Shown here: positions 27,588 to 35,784 of the stretch, one piece after another
How positions within the stretch are numbered: the first letter of the stretch is position 1
How the letters are laid out: each line of letters begins with the position of its first letter
Source of the DNA: Candidatus Anammoxibacter sp.
GTDB taxonomy: Bacteria > Planctomycetota > Brocadiia > Brocadiales > Anammoxibacteraceae
Assembly: GCA_021777055.1 (NCBI GenBank)
Contig: JAIQZO010000109.1
Location: 1 to 40,222, forward strand
Direction: 5' to 3'
DNA: 40,222 nucleotides
Made by a program: the position numbers and the translations under genes
Notes under the pieces: model-generated
What the model saw: the letters and a program-made list of their open reading frames with translations, nothing else
Database searches by the model: none
What the model was told of the DNA's origin: nothing

Positions 27588-28395
27588 AATGTAAGTAATG
27601 CACGATTATTTTCTTTTTTCTGTTTATAATAAATCCCTTTTTGTCATCGTCTACAATGTATTTTCCAATAAAGTTTAGAACTCCATCTATCCCTCCAAAA
27701 TCATTTTTATACCATTTAAATAGTATCGATATTAGAATCCTATTTTCCTCTGGAATAATAATAACTTCAGAACTATTGACAAAATTTTTAGTGGCAAGTT
27801 CAAGTGCGTCAGCAATATCTTCTGCTGTATAAAACTTTATTGGAGCACATGAACGTGAACCACACGTAAGCGCAAAGTGTATTCGTGGATCAACTTTTTT
27901 AATGCAAAACGCCTTTCTTTTGTCAAATGATTTGAATTGTTTTAATCGACGAACTGGATGTCTTGCATTTCCCCTGAGGATACCGTGTTCTATATCATCA
28001 GGAGAGAAATTAATACCTCCAATATTATACTTAATCATAGAGAAAAAACCTGTTACCTCTTTTACAGACCTCTTTATTCCTAAATCAATTATCCCATCCA
28101 CTACTATTGTATTGTAAAGATTTATCCAGAATGCCATTATCTCGTTTTCCTCTTTTAAGAGACGCAAATCATAATTCCGGAGTCTTGCTGTTAATCTTTT
28201 GTATTTGTCATATTCAACTGATTTTTTGATAGCAGAGTAATCCACTACGCCTTCATTTGTATAATATCCCGCTTTTATATCCTTAATTGATGAAAGCATC
28301 ACCTGAGACAATATCTCAAATGGTGTTTCCGCTACGTCCTTACCATCGTTTAGAATATAAGAGTGCCATAACGTATTTTTTAATCGATCTATCAT
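27565..28395 (-). CDS. DUF547 domain protein
   Basis: This 276-residue soluble protein has the DUF547 hallmarks AFWINLYNTIVVDGI and IHFALTCGSRSCAPIKFY, plus a C-terminal basic/beta segment. The domain's biochemical role is not established, although the conserved Cys-Gly-Ser-Arg-Ser-Cys stretch is invariant-looking in the family. A frame from 28458 is open, but the ATG at 28395 is chosen because AAGGAGAAG lies just upstream and the ATG overlaps the TGA of the upstream glycosidase relic as ATGA. That overlap indicates former translational coupling to the glycosidase gene. No signal peptide is evident. With its upstream partner broken, expression may now depend on a new promoter. Confidence 0.88.
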   Translation of the reverse strand: MIDRLKNTLWHSYILNDGKDVAETPFEILSQVMLSSIKDIKAGYYTNEGVVDYSAIKKSVEYDKYKRLTARLRNYDLRLLKEENEIMAFWINLYNTIVVDGIIDLGIKRSVKEVTGFFSMIKYNIGGINFSPDDIEHGILRGNARHPVRRLKQFKSFDKRKAFCIKKVDPRIHFALTCGSRSCAPIKFYTAEDIADALELATKNFVNSSEVIIIPEENRILISILFKWYKNDFGGIDGVLNFIGKYIVDDDKKGFIINRKKKIIVHYLHYDWNLNV

Positions 28396-28687
28396 ATTCT
28401 CTTCTCCTTTTTTTTGTAATTTTCGTAAGCGGTTTCTATGAAAAGGGCAGCGGTCCATGAAAAGTCTTTTGAGCCATATCCCCGTCCATCAAAGGAGTCG
28501 TAATATTCATAAAAATCAAATCTGATGGGTAGTTGTAATATGTCATTGGCCAAATCGAAATAAACCCAGAATCCCAATTCCATTGATGGGGATAGAGTTG
28601 TGTGGCAGGCATTGTGTAGCTACCTGCCCAGTTTTAGGCAAGGATTAACTTAGCTTTTTTTAGGTATTGTTTGATAGGATCAGACAT
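28392..28687 (-). pseudogene. GH63-like glycosidase gene reduced to its two ends
   Basis: On the minus strand, an ATG at 28687 begins MSDPIKQYLKKAKLILA, followed by a TAA (28634-28636), then NWAGSYTMPATQ and LYPHQWNWDSGFISI. The last is the N-terminal active-site signature of GH63-like glucosidases and mannosylglycerate hydrolases. One frame over, the sequence jumps at once to LANDILQLPIRFDFYEYYDS and GYGSKDFSWTAALFIE, the C-terminal end of the same family, and stops at TGA 28392-28394. The family is usually over 400 residues, so roughly 1 kb of the middle has been lost, with a frameshift and a nonsense codon. The stop overlaps the ATG of the DUF547 gene as ATGA. The product cannot be active. 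Confidence 0.78.
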
Positions 28688-28738
28688 TTATCAGTAAAGT
28701 AGATAGTGTTTTTTAAAATTTCACACTCGCCATTGAAC

Positions 28739-28963
28739 ATGAAAGTGGAGAGGATAGCGTTGACAGAAAATTCAGGTTCTGTATTGAACATGGTAGAGCT
28801 TCCTGATAATGTCAAGAAATATTGTTCTATTAAGCCTTATCTGTTGGCTGACTCTAGTAGTGAGAATATTCCTGAAGACTATGCTGGGTCAGAACCTGAA
28901 GCTGGTTTTGAGGTTCTGACAAAACTTGGCATTCCTAAATGGAATTATTGTATTACTTTATAA
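28739..28963 (+). CDS. Small hypothetical protein (uncertain)
   Basis: This frame of about 75 codons starts at an ATG at 28739 and runs to the TAA at 28961-28963; an upstream GTG at 28706 is also in frame. The composition is protein-like and acidic (NMVELPDNVKKYCSIKPYLL, then PEDYAGSEPEAGFEVLTKLG), but I recognise no family and see no ribosome-binding site. It lies divergent to the broken glycosidase and next to an inverted-repeat element, so it may be a gene fragment. Confidence 0.35.
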   Translation: MKVERIALTENSGSVLNMVELPDNVKKYCSIKPYLLADSSSENIPEDYAGSEPEAGFEVLTKLGIPKWNYCITL

Positions 28964-29466
28964 AAACTTCTTTTTTTTTAAGATTTTGTAGTTTTATGGA
29001 ATACAGAATTCAGAAGGTAGTACAACAAAACAAGAGTTGAAAAACAGATATAATTTTTATCTATATCTATTAATTAACATAGTGAAATAACTACAAATCG
29101 ATGCTTTATTCTGGATTCTGTATCCTGAATTCTGTATTCCAAATTTGGTTGCGGCTTTGCCGCTTTATGTTATCTATATAATGTTTTTTTTTCTCTTCTG
29201 ATCCTTTTTTGCCGGAAATGAAAGAGAAAGCAACAAATACTATTAAAGGTATGCATAAGTTTAGAGTAACTGATCTTGCCTGATTATTGTAAAGAATTTA
29301 CGGATAACTGGTTTGAACAAATTTAACTTAAGTTTGAGAGTTACATGCACGCTCCTTATTTCTGCCTTTGTTATTTAAAGTACTCTCTCATTATAGTTTT
29401 TATATTCAAGGGTGTAATAAATACGGTATTTATAACCCCACTTGAGCATAGATAATTTTATTACTG
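28964..29466. other. Intergenic spacer with a MITE-like element
   Basis: The spacer carries the perfect-armed inverted repeat at 28993-29169. The remaining 300 bases (29170-29466) show no gene or RNA signal that I can support. Confidence 0.55.
28993..29169. repeat. MITE-like inverted-repeat element with perfect 16-bp arms
   Basis: GGAATACAGAATTCAG (28998-29013) is the exact reverse complement of CTGAATTCTGTATTCC (29125-29140). The right arm is followed by ATTTGGTTGCGGCTTTGCCG onwards, with a GCGGC-TTT-GCCGC type hairpin, ending CTTTATG at 29169. It has no coding capacity. Related copies lie at 16664-16857, 35785-36087 (arms only) and 36686-36731 (right end only). Confidence 0.75.
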
Positions 29467-29982
29467 TTACTTACGATTCCAATATTTATGCAATCCAAGT
29501 ATTGCGCCAACAAAAATTATTCCAGTTACTGTTGCTATAAAAAGTCCTGCTCGAGTAACATGCTCACTTCCTGTAATAAAACGAGTCCATGCAATGGGTG
29601 GAGACTTGTCGAGCCATGGTAAACCAACAGGTACTTGCTTAAGTTGGATTATATAGTAAGCAATGTCCTCAAGCCCTGATACAAAAAGTACTGAGCCTCC
29701 AAGTGTGAGCCTCCAGTCCCGACGAGGTATACTAGCTATAAAAAATAAAACAAAGCCTAGTGGGACAAAAGCCACATGCCACCATAAAATACGGCCATCA
29801 CCACCAAGTACCGGTAACGGCATCTCTAAATCAGTAAAGGGAATGCCATATTTTATCGAAAATGGTTTATAAATCATCTCTATAACAATTACATCTGCAA
29901 ATGCGAGAAGTAAAATCCCAAGAGTTAAAATAACAAGACGTTCATAGGTTATGTTACGCTGATTTTTGTTGGCATATTTCAT
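29467..29982 (-). CDS. Small integral membrane protein, unknown function
   Basis: This 171-residue protein has four predicted membrane helices: about 15-36 (LVILTLGILLLAFADVIVIE), 66-85 (WWHVAFVPLGFVLFFIASI), 93-113 (LGGSVLFVSGLEDIAYYI) and 144-165 (AGLFIATVTGIIFVGAIL). A Gly/Trp-rich loop lies between helices 1 and 2 (VLGGDGRILWWH). I do not recognise the family. The frame is clean and the helices are regular, so it is likely real. The start ATG has only a weak ribosome-binding site. It is not obviously in an operon. Confidence 0.7.
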   Translation of the reverse strand: MKYANKNQRNITYERLVILTLGILLLAFADVIVIEMIYKPFSIKYGIPFTDLEMPLPVLGGDGRILWWHVAFVPLGFVLFFIASIPRRDWRLTLGGSVLFVSGLEDIAYYIIQLKQVPVGLPWLDKSPPIAWTRFITGSEHVTRAGLFIATVTGIIFVGAILGLHKYWNRK

Positions 29983-30103
29983 TTCGATAACCCAGCCTTA
30001 GTTGCAAGGGCTCAATTCATAATTATATTTTTTTCTGAAACTCTCAGTGCAAGATCAATAAGATATATATTTTACAAATAATCTTTGTCCGGTGCGACTG
30101 GTT

Positions 30104-30592
30104 TTATTCATAAATATCACTTTCAGGAAAATAATCGGCCCATATAAACCAATATACTTTCTTAAAATCAACTTTTTTCAATGCCTGACTGCGAAGACAG
30201 CCCTCTATTGCTTTGCCAGTTCTTAAGTCCCTTTTAGTTCCGGTTATATTATCTATAACAATGTCAGTCTTATTACGGTCAAAAAATGAAGGCATTGACA
30301 TACGAAATTCAAAGATATTGTTGCCCAGTTTTCTGTTGTAGACGATAGTGTTATTAGTAGAATTGTCATAGTAAAGGAGCAACGGTATGTCATGAAATTC
30401 ATCAGAAACTTTTTTATTCTTCTTAAATAAACTTATGGGATAAACTTTGCAAGCTCCATTTACGACAAGGCCGATAACCGTAGATTTATCATTTGAAAAA
30501 CTATCTTTACCTAGGCTAATGTGTAATATTATTGCAATTAGTGTCAGCGTTGTCTGGTTAGGTATTTGCATGGCAGATATAGGCGCTAACAT
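30104..30592 (-). CDS. DUF3179-like protein, N-terminus replaced by a repeat element
   Basis: The body of this 162-codon frame matches DUF3179: VIGLVVNGACKVYPISLF, PLLLYYDNSTNNTIVYNRKL, a DLRTGKAIEG segment and the closing YWFIWADYFPESDIY. The first 16 residues (MLAPISAMQIPNQTTL) are encoded by a dispersed repeat element (see 30546-30650), because the same peptide start, MLAPISAKQIPN, is encoded by the copy at 34048-34290. Intact family members usually begin with a signal peptide or lipoprotein signal; only a short hydrophobic piece (TLIAIILHISLG) remains here. The gene therefore appears N-terminally truncated. It could still be translated from the repeat-derived ATG, but export is doubtful. 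The domain's function is unknown. Confidence 0.65.
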   Translation of the reverse strand: MLAPISAMQIPNQTTLTLIAIILHISLGKDSFSNDKSTVIGLVVNGACKVYPISLFKKNKKVSDEFHDIPLLLYYDNSTNNTIVYNRKLGNNIFEFRMSMPSFFDRNKTDIVIDNITGTKRDLRTGKAIEGCLRSQALKKVDFKKVYWFIWADYFPESDIYE

Positions 30593-30650
30593 CCAGTGCC
30601 TAAAATGCCTAAAATGAGCTAAAATTATAGAATGTTATTTATTAATTAGG
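30546..30650. repeat. Half of a MITE-like element (GCGTTGTC family) at the junction of two truncated genes
   Basis: GCGTTGTCTGGTTAGGTATT (30546 onwards) and the downstream AGGCGCTAACATCCAGTGCC and GCCTAAAATGAGCTAAAATT blocks match, in reverse complement, the right half of the complete element at 34048-34290. It separates the 5' end of the DUF3179 gene from the AhpD-like fragment. Confidence 0.8.
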
Positions 30651-30896
30651 GCATATACCCTAATTTGGGATTTTGCAGAAGCGGGATTTAGTGAAAAAGA
30701 AACGGCCCTTATCTTATTTGCTCAAAGAGCAAACAGTAGTCCACATCGCATACCTGAACAGGATTTTCAGGAACTAATTGATCTTGGTGCGACCGATGCT
30801 GAAATTGTAGAAGCACTTTGTGTCATGGAGTTGTTTACTGCATTCAACAAATTTATAGACTCATTAGTTGTTACATTGGATTTTATTTACCTATGA
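30630..30896 (+). pseudogene. N-terminally truncated AhpD/carboxymuconolactone decarboxylase-like gene
   Basis: There is no start codon, but the plus-strand frame from about 30630 reads WDFAEAGFSEKETALILFAQ, then SPHRIPEQDFQELIDLGATD, and ends FNKFIDSLVVTLDF before a TGA at 30894-30896. These are the C-terminal helices of an AhpD-like peroxidase-related (CMD) protein. The family's N-terminal half with the CxxC catalytic pair is missing, and the open frame abuts the repeat element at 30546-30650. It is a broken gene end, not an expressed enzyme. Confidence 0.7.
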
Positions 30897-31462
30897 AAAA
30901 GCGATTTTACTCTCTTTTCATTTTTAATACTTGAATGTAATGTTAAGTATTTGTACAGTATATGTCAGAAAGAGGTGGGGGGGACAGACTGAATGCTTAT
31001 TACCCATAAAAGACTGTAAGGTAAATAGCAGTAATGAAATGGAAGTAATTTTATAGTATAGGGATTTAAGATTTTAAAAGCAAAAGTCCACCATAGGTGC
31101 GAATTTAATGGTTTGTGGTCTGGTCAAATACTATCTCGTATTCAGTATGTCAAAGATTGGAACACTTCATGGCTGACGTTACTAGATAATCAGTTTCTGC
31201 ATAATTTATTCATTTTACGCCCTCCGAAAATTGCTCGCTATTGCAGATTTTTTCTTGTTGGATGTCAAACTGCTTTCAAGAATTGCCACACATACTCTCA
31301 GGTAAAAGATATGAATCAACTTATAGCGTTTACTAAAAAAACAATCCCCGGTATAGATAGATGAAGTGTTGAATGTTTCCAAACTATTTGCTGGATTCCG
31401 CAAAATTGATAAGGAATATAAATTTTTGTTAGAAATATAAAAACTGAACAAAGGAGATAAAC
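30897..31462. other. Intergenic spacer without recognised genes
   Basis: Overlapping frames on both strands (31113-31364 plus, 31215-31451 minus) have no recognisable family or ribosome-binding site. The stretch may be decayed sequence. Nothing else can be supported. Confidence 0.4.
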
Positions 31463-31744
31463 GTGCAAAAGGTAATAAAAATATGTCACTCTATGGAGGA
31501 TGATAACTTTGGAATGTTTGAAGATATTATCATTTCTTTGGATTGCTTGTATTCCGAAAACGATGTGGATGTAGAGATTAGTTCAAATACAAGTGAATAT
31601 CAGGAAAAATTAAAATTCGATTTTAAGGATAATAAGGTCCATAACTTTCAAGTTGAAAACAATAGCTATGAAATGGAATTAACTAGCATTGAAAAAAACA
31701 GCCAGGGATTTCTCTACTTTGAATTCCTCATTACAAAAGACTAA
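31463..31744 (+). CDS. Small hypothetical protein with GTG start and strong ribosome-binding site
   Basis: This 93-residue acidic protein (MQKVIKICHSMEDDNFGMF ... FLYFEFLITKD) is supported by AAAGGAG at 31450-31456, 6 bases before the GTG at 31463, one of the best translation signals in the window. The predicted fold is mostly beta. No membrane segment, signal peptide or known motif is seen. It stands alone on its strand, convergent with the radical SAM gene. The family is unknown to me. Confidence 0.65.
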   Translation: MQKVIKICHSMEDDNFGMFEDIIISLDCLYSENDVDVEISSNTSEYQEKLKFDFKDNKVHNFQVENNSYEMELTSIEKNSQGFLYFEFLITKD

Positions 31745-31828
31745 CACCGCTTCCATGCCTTTATATAAGGGATATGCGATTAAAATGCCCTCTAATAATA
31801 TATATTGCAGTGAAGAGGGGATTTGCCC

Positions 31829-33508
31829 CTATGTTTGTTCTTGAACTCTTGTATCAAAGCATCTCTTCTTGCTGACATCCTTTTTGATCCTCTTTTTCAA
31901 CGTTTCCAACCGCCAGGCGTGTATTGAAATAAATAAGATAGTTTTTCCTATCTCCAAGACCCGGCGTGAGTAAAAAAGAAGAGGATTCTCCAAAGGCATA
32001 TTTGCTCGTCTCTGGCGGCGTATTTTTCTCCTGAAAGCTCCGCATTGAAATGGGTGAGTATTTTCGTATTTGATACCTATCTGGCTGATCAATATTCTCC
32101 CAATCAATCTTGAGGTGCCTACCCCGTCACGTATGGCTTGACGAAGTAATTTCTCAACATGCTTTGGAGAGTAATAAATATTCCACGCTTTCCTGAAGAT
32201 ACCTTCCCACTCATCTTGTGTCATTTTTGGGTGGTTTATTGTTGCGTGTTCTGAGTCGAATTTATTTAAGTCTGCTTCCATCCATGCCCCACTCTGGAGC
32301 ATCTCCTTGTGATCTCGCGATCCAGGTAGAGGGGTGAGAACAAAAAACATGAGGATGTCAATGGGCAGCTCTCGCTGAATCATTCTTATATCATTTTCTA
32401 TGGAGGTCGGTGTGTCAGCTGGAAATCCGAGTATATAACCAGCCATTGTAACTATCCTGTGACTCCTCCATGCAATCAACATCTCTCGATATTCCGTTAC
32501 ACTATTCTGTGACTTGTTAGCAACCTTGAGGTTTTCCTCGTTAACACTCTCCATACCAATAAAAACTGAGTTGCAACCCGCTTTAGCCGTTTTGTCAATA
32601 AATCTGGGTATCTTGTGCGCTTTTGCGTCGACTTGTATGCCGAATTTTACATGGAGGTCTTCCTTCTCTCGCAACTCTATCAAACGATCAAGGATAGGCT
32701 CCCAGTTTCTGTTCCGGGCAAAGTTATCATCTGTAAAAAAAAAGTGGGGTGTCTTACCCACTTTTCGTGGGTAGGTGCGGATCATCCTCTCTACATCGTC
32801 GGCTGAACGAAATCGAGATTTTTTTCCATGGATGTTAATGATGGTGCAGAAACTGCAGTCGAATGGGCATCCTCTACTTGTGTCTATGGGTATGTCTGAG
32901 CTAAGGCTTTTTTTTATGATTGTATCGGGCAAAATTGGTGTAGGCTGCCCCCAAAGATCTGGAGGATTTTTGACTACATTGTAAATAGGTTTGAGTTTCT
33001 GATGGTAGGCATCAGAGAGAAGTTGATCAAAGTGTCCTTCTGCCTCTCCTGCGAAGAGTGAGATACCCATGTTCAATGCATCCTGGATTTCCTGGCTAAT
33101 TTCTGGCAGCACTGCGATGGAAGCACTTACATGGAAGCCACCTATGACAACGGGGATGCCAGCTTTACGAAATGGGCGTGCGATGTCTACGGACCTGGGA
33201 AACTGATTGGTCTGTACTCCTACAAGGCCAATTAATCCCCGATTTTTGTTTTGCTTAATTTTTCGGGTTATTGCCGGGATGGAAAGTACAGTGCTATACT
33301 CGTCGTGTAGATTAACAATGATATCGACATTTTCACCCAGTATTTTCCTCCTCGCGCTGTCGAGCGTGAGGCTGTTAAGGCAGGAAAGGGAGTTTGAAAT
33401 ACTGAATGATCTCCACCACTGAATGACATAACCGTCGTTATCGTAGTGAGAGGGTTTAATGAGCTCCACAAAGAACTTCTCTTTCTCTCGCTTAAAACTG
33501 TTGCTCAT
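31829..33508 (-). CDS. B12-binding-type radical SAM protein
   Basis: This 559-residue cytoplasmic enzyme has an N-terminal Rossmann-like, cobalamin-binding-type region (about 50-180; NVDIIVNLHDEYSTV, FRKAGIPVVIGGFHVSA). The radical SAM core starts at DTSRGCPFDCSFCTI; Cys214, Cys218 and Cys221 bind the 4Fe-4S cluster. Later core motifs are FFFTDDNFARN, FGIQVDA, GCNSVFIGMES and AGYILGFPADTP. The classic DxHxxG cobalamin ligand is not obvious, so B12 use is uncertain. The C-terminal 130 residues are basic and helical. Members of this broad group methylate or rearrange lipids, cofactors or natural products; the substrate cannot be told from sequence. It is a single gene with no same-strand neighbour. 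The ATG has only AAGG upstream. Confidence 0.92.
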   Translation of the reverse strand: MSNSFKREKEKFFVELIKPSHYDNDGYVIQWWRSFSISNSLSCLNSLTLDSARRKILGENVDIIVNLHDEYSTVLSIPAITRKIKQNKNRGLIGLVGVQTNQFPRSVDIARPFRKAGIPVVIGGFHVSASIAVLPEISQEIQDALNMGISLFAGEAEGHFDQLLSDAYHQKLKPIYNVVKNPPDLWGQPTPILPDTIIKKSLSSDIPIDTSRGCPFDCSFCTIINIHGKKSRFRSADDVERMIRTYPRKVGKTPHFFFTDDNFARNRNWEPILDRLIELREKEDLHVKFGIQVDAKAHKIPRFIDKTAKAGCNSVFIGMESVNEENLKVANKSQNSVTEYREMLIAWRSHRIVTMAGYILGFPADTPTSIENDIRMIQRELPIDILMFFVLTPLPGSRDHKEMLQSGAWMEADLNKFDSEHATINHPKMTQDEWEGIFRKAWNIYYSPKHVEKLLRQAIRDGVGTSRLIGRILISQIGIKYENTHPFQCGAFRRKIRRQRRANMPLENPLLFYSRRVLEIGKTILFISIHAWRLETLKKRIKKDVSKKRCFDTRVQEQT

Positions 33509-34319
33509 GAATTACCTTAAGGTTTACGCAAAAATAACTTTGGATTTTTGGGGTAAAGAGTGTGAATAAATGTAGTATTAGTATTGTATTTGACTTGTAA
33601 ACACCGAAAATGTAATGGATCTTGTTTTTGTAATGATTAGCTAAGGTAGGTTTATGATAGTTGTAGTATTTACATTGTTAAGAAAATTACAATAAATTGC
33701 AGGCGGATATTTTACCTAGTTCCTATACGAAAATCAATAAGATATTGTCAATTGGTCAGATACAATAGCATATATGAGTAAAATAAAAATCTTGAAATAT
33801 ACGATGTGATATCGTATCGTAATTCCAGAAGATATACCCAGCCAGGGCGTAAATAGTGACTTTAATGTTCATACTTTGGCCATTTTTTTGATGTTATTCA
33901 ATAATTAAAGTGCTATCAGAGTAGATTTAAATGTAGAAATAAAAAACTAAATTCTTTCATATCAAAAAATCTACTTACGTTTCGAATCGAAACATCTGTA
34001 TGGCCGATTTTTCTTGTTACAATTCATAACAAACTTGTTTAATTTCGGCGTTGTCCGGTTAGCCTTTTGCAGTGCAATAATGTTCCATATTTATGGATAT
34101 TTTTCAACATCATAGTGCTGAGAGTTGCCTAAAATGCCTAAATTACTTAAAGTGCCAAAATTTATAGTATTGTTTCTTATTAATAAGAAATAAATTTCTA
34201 TAATTTTAGCTCATTTTAGGCAATTTAGGCAATTTAGGCACTGGATGTTAGCGCCTATATCTGCCAAGCAAATACCTAACAGGACAACGCTGGTTTAATA
34301 TAACGATTAGGAAAATAAT
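33509..34319. other. Divergent intergenic region with palindromes and a complete MITE-like element
   Basis: The region lies between divergent genes. It holds palindromes ATACGAT-N5-ATCGTAT (33800-33818) and GTTTCGAATCGAAAC (33979-33993), and the element at 34048-34290. No coding sequence is seen. Confidence 0.55.
34048..34290. repeat. Complete MITE-like element, GCGTTGTC family
   Basis: Terminal inverted repeats GCGTTGTCCGGTTAG (34048-34062) and CTAACAGGACAACGC (34276-34290) match at 14 of 15 positions. Internal blocks (GCCTAAAATGCCTAAA on the left; TTTAGGCAATTTAGGCAC on the right) also pair, so the 243-base unit can fold back on itself. Its right half contains an ATG-led short frame (MLAPISAKQIPN onwards, stopping just outside). 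Partial copies lie at 30546-30650 and 36554-36660. It ends 30 bases before the alpha/beta hydrolase start. Confidence 0.8.
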
Positions 34320-35033
34320 ATGATGGAAGAGTGTGTAAATTTTCTTTCAGATAATTTTAAGCTTGAAGGGATTTTGAGCTACACGGAAGATTCTGGTTCT
34401 GATAATGATGATTACGGTATAGTTTTGCTTTGCTCTCCGCATCCTGGATTGGGTGGTGATATGGACAATAATGTTGTGGTGGCTATGGCGGAAGCTCTTA
34501 CATCTATAGGTTTTGTGACATTACGGTTTAATTATCGAGGGGTAGGTGCAAGTGAAAGTAGGTTTGCAGATATATCCCAAAAGTTTGAATATTGGGAAAG
34601 CGCAATGGGCAGTGAGGATTACGGAGATTTTATAACTGATGTTGCGTCTGCAATTAAATGCCTTAAGAGAGATGCTGGGTTTTTAGCTGGGAGTTTTTGT
34701 GCTGTTGCGGGTTATTCGTTTGGAGCAATACAGGCATTAAGAGTTGGTATTAAAGATGACGATGTAAATGGGGTTGTTTGTATTTCTACTCCTTTTGTTA
34801 AGTACGACTTAAGTTTTGCTGAAGATTCCGGGAAGCCCACTTTTTTCATAAATTCTGATAACGATTTTGCCGCTTCAATGGAGGAGATTGTTAATGGGGT
34901 TGAAAGATTCTCTGAACCTAAATGTTTGGAGATGATAACTAATTGTGATCATTTTTATAGGGATAAAGAGGGGCTTGTCTCTGAAAAGGTTATTAAATTT
35001 TTGAAGATTATTAAGGAACATTATAAAGGATAA
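34320..35033 (+). CDS. Alpha/beta hydrolase (dienelactone-hydrolase/YsgG-like fold)
   Basis: This 237-residue cytoplasmic hydrolase shows LLCSPHPGLGGDMDNNVV after strand 3 (oxyanion region), FNYRGVGASES, the nucleophile elbow GYSFG (Ser133), an acidic residue after the sixth strand (INSDNDF) and a terminal His in CDHFYRDKEG, which together form the usual Ser-Asp-His triad. The HPxxGGDMxNxVV motif marks the family of small bacterial hydrolases acting on esters or similar small substrates. Two adjacent ATGs (34320 and 34323) follow an AGGA at suitable spacing. It sits immediately downstream of a MITE-like element that may separate it from, or supply, its promoter. Confidence 0.9.
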   Translation: MMEECVNFLSDNFKLEGILSYTEDSGSDNDDYGIVLLCSPHPGLGGDMDNNVVVAMAEALTSIGFVTLRFNYRGVGASESRFADISQKFEYWESAMGSEDYGDFITDVASAIKCLKRDAGFLAGSFCAVAGYSFGAIQALRVGIKDDDVNGVVCISTPFVKYDLSFAEDSGKPTFFINSDNDFAASMEEIVNGVERFSEPKCLEMITNCDHFYRDKEGLVSEKVIKFLKIIKEHYKG

Positions 35034-35152
35034 GTATGTAAAGTGAGTTAAGTGCATATTTTTCATTTTTTAGAGTATACGATTTATAGAGAAGGTATTA
35101 TAATATTGTAATTAATGAGGTTCTTAATATAAACTGTTCAGGAGGGAATGTT

Positions 35153-35668
35153 ATGAGATTGTTTGTGTTAATTGCGGTTGTCTGTTTATGCTTTTCTACC
35201 CATGCTCGGCTGTTTGCCGAAGATGAAACTGCAGATTTGATTAAAGTAAATGATGTTTTTGATACTTATAGCCTTGAGGATCAGTTTGGTGAGATTCAAA
35301 CATTGCGAAAGGATACAAAGACTGTGATTGCTTCCTTTGATATGAAACTTTCAAAATCTTTTCATAAATGGTTAAAGATTAAAGAGGATTCTTATCTGGA
35401 TGATAATAAGGCAGAATATATAATAGATATCAGGGGTATGCCAAAGATCATAACATATCTTTTTGCCGGCCCAAAGATGAAGAAATATGGGTTTCCCATC
35501 AGGTTGATAAAGGAAGGTGAGTATGGAGATGAGTTTCCGAAACAGGAGAAGATGTTTACTGTAATTACGCTTAATGCCGATCGTACAATCTCTGATATTA
35601 GTTTTATTGATGATTTTGATGAGCTTGCAAATCAAATATCACCTAAGTTTAAGGAATATGAGTGGTGA
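35153..35668 (+). CDS. Secreted thioredoxin-fold-like protein, unknown function
   Basis: This 171-residue protein has a signal peptide (LFVLIAVVCLCFSTHARLFA) and a mature domain with the order of a thioredoxin-like fold: YSLEDQFGEIQTLRKD, VIASFDMKLSKSFHKWLK, YIIDIRGMPKIITYLFAGPK and GDEFPKQEKMFTVITLNADR. No CxxC redox motif is present, so it is not a disulfide reductase; the wording resembles small periplasmic proteins of unknown role. GGAGG lies a few bases before the ATG. It follows the hydrolase by 120 bases on the same strand and is closed by a clear terminator at 35743-35784, so the two may share a transcript. Confidence 0.82.
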   Translation: MRLFVLIAVVCLCFSTHARLFAEDETADLIKVNDVFDTYSLEDQFGEIQTLRKDTKTVIASFDMKLSKSFHKWLKIKEDSYLDDNKAEYIIDIRGMPKIITYLFAGPKMKKYGFPIRLIKEGEYGDEFPKQEKMFTVITLNADRTISDISFIDDFDELANQISPKFKEYEW

Positions 35669-35742
35669 TTAATTAAATTTTCTCTCTTTTAGACAGGCTT
35701 TGCTCATTCCTAAATTACAAGTAGTTGCGGTTTTTGCATTTC

Positions 35743-35784
35743 AAAGCATCGTAGGTGTTTTCGCTTACGATGCTTTGTTGTTTT
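35743..35784 (+). terminator. Rho-independent terminator
   Basis: AAAGCATCGTA (35743-35753) pairs perfectly with TACGATGCTTT (35766-35776) across a 12-base loop, followed by GTTGTTTT. It lies 75 bases after the stop of the thioredoxin-fold-like gene. Confidence 0.8.

Noticed and set aside
31113..31451. Overlapping small frames on both strands
   Set aside because: No recognisable protein family, no ribosome-binding site, and mutual overlap. Treated as non-coding.
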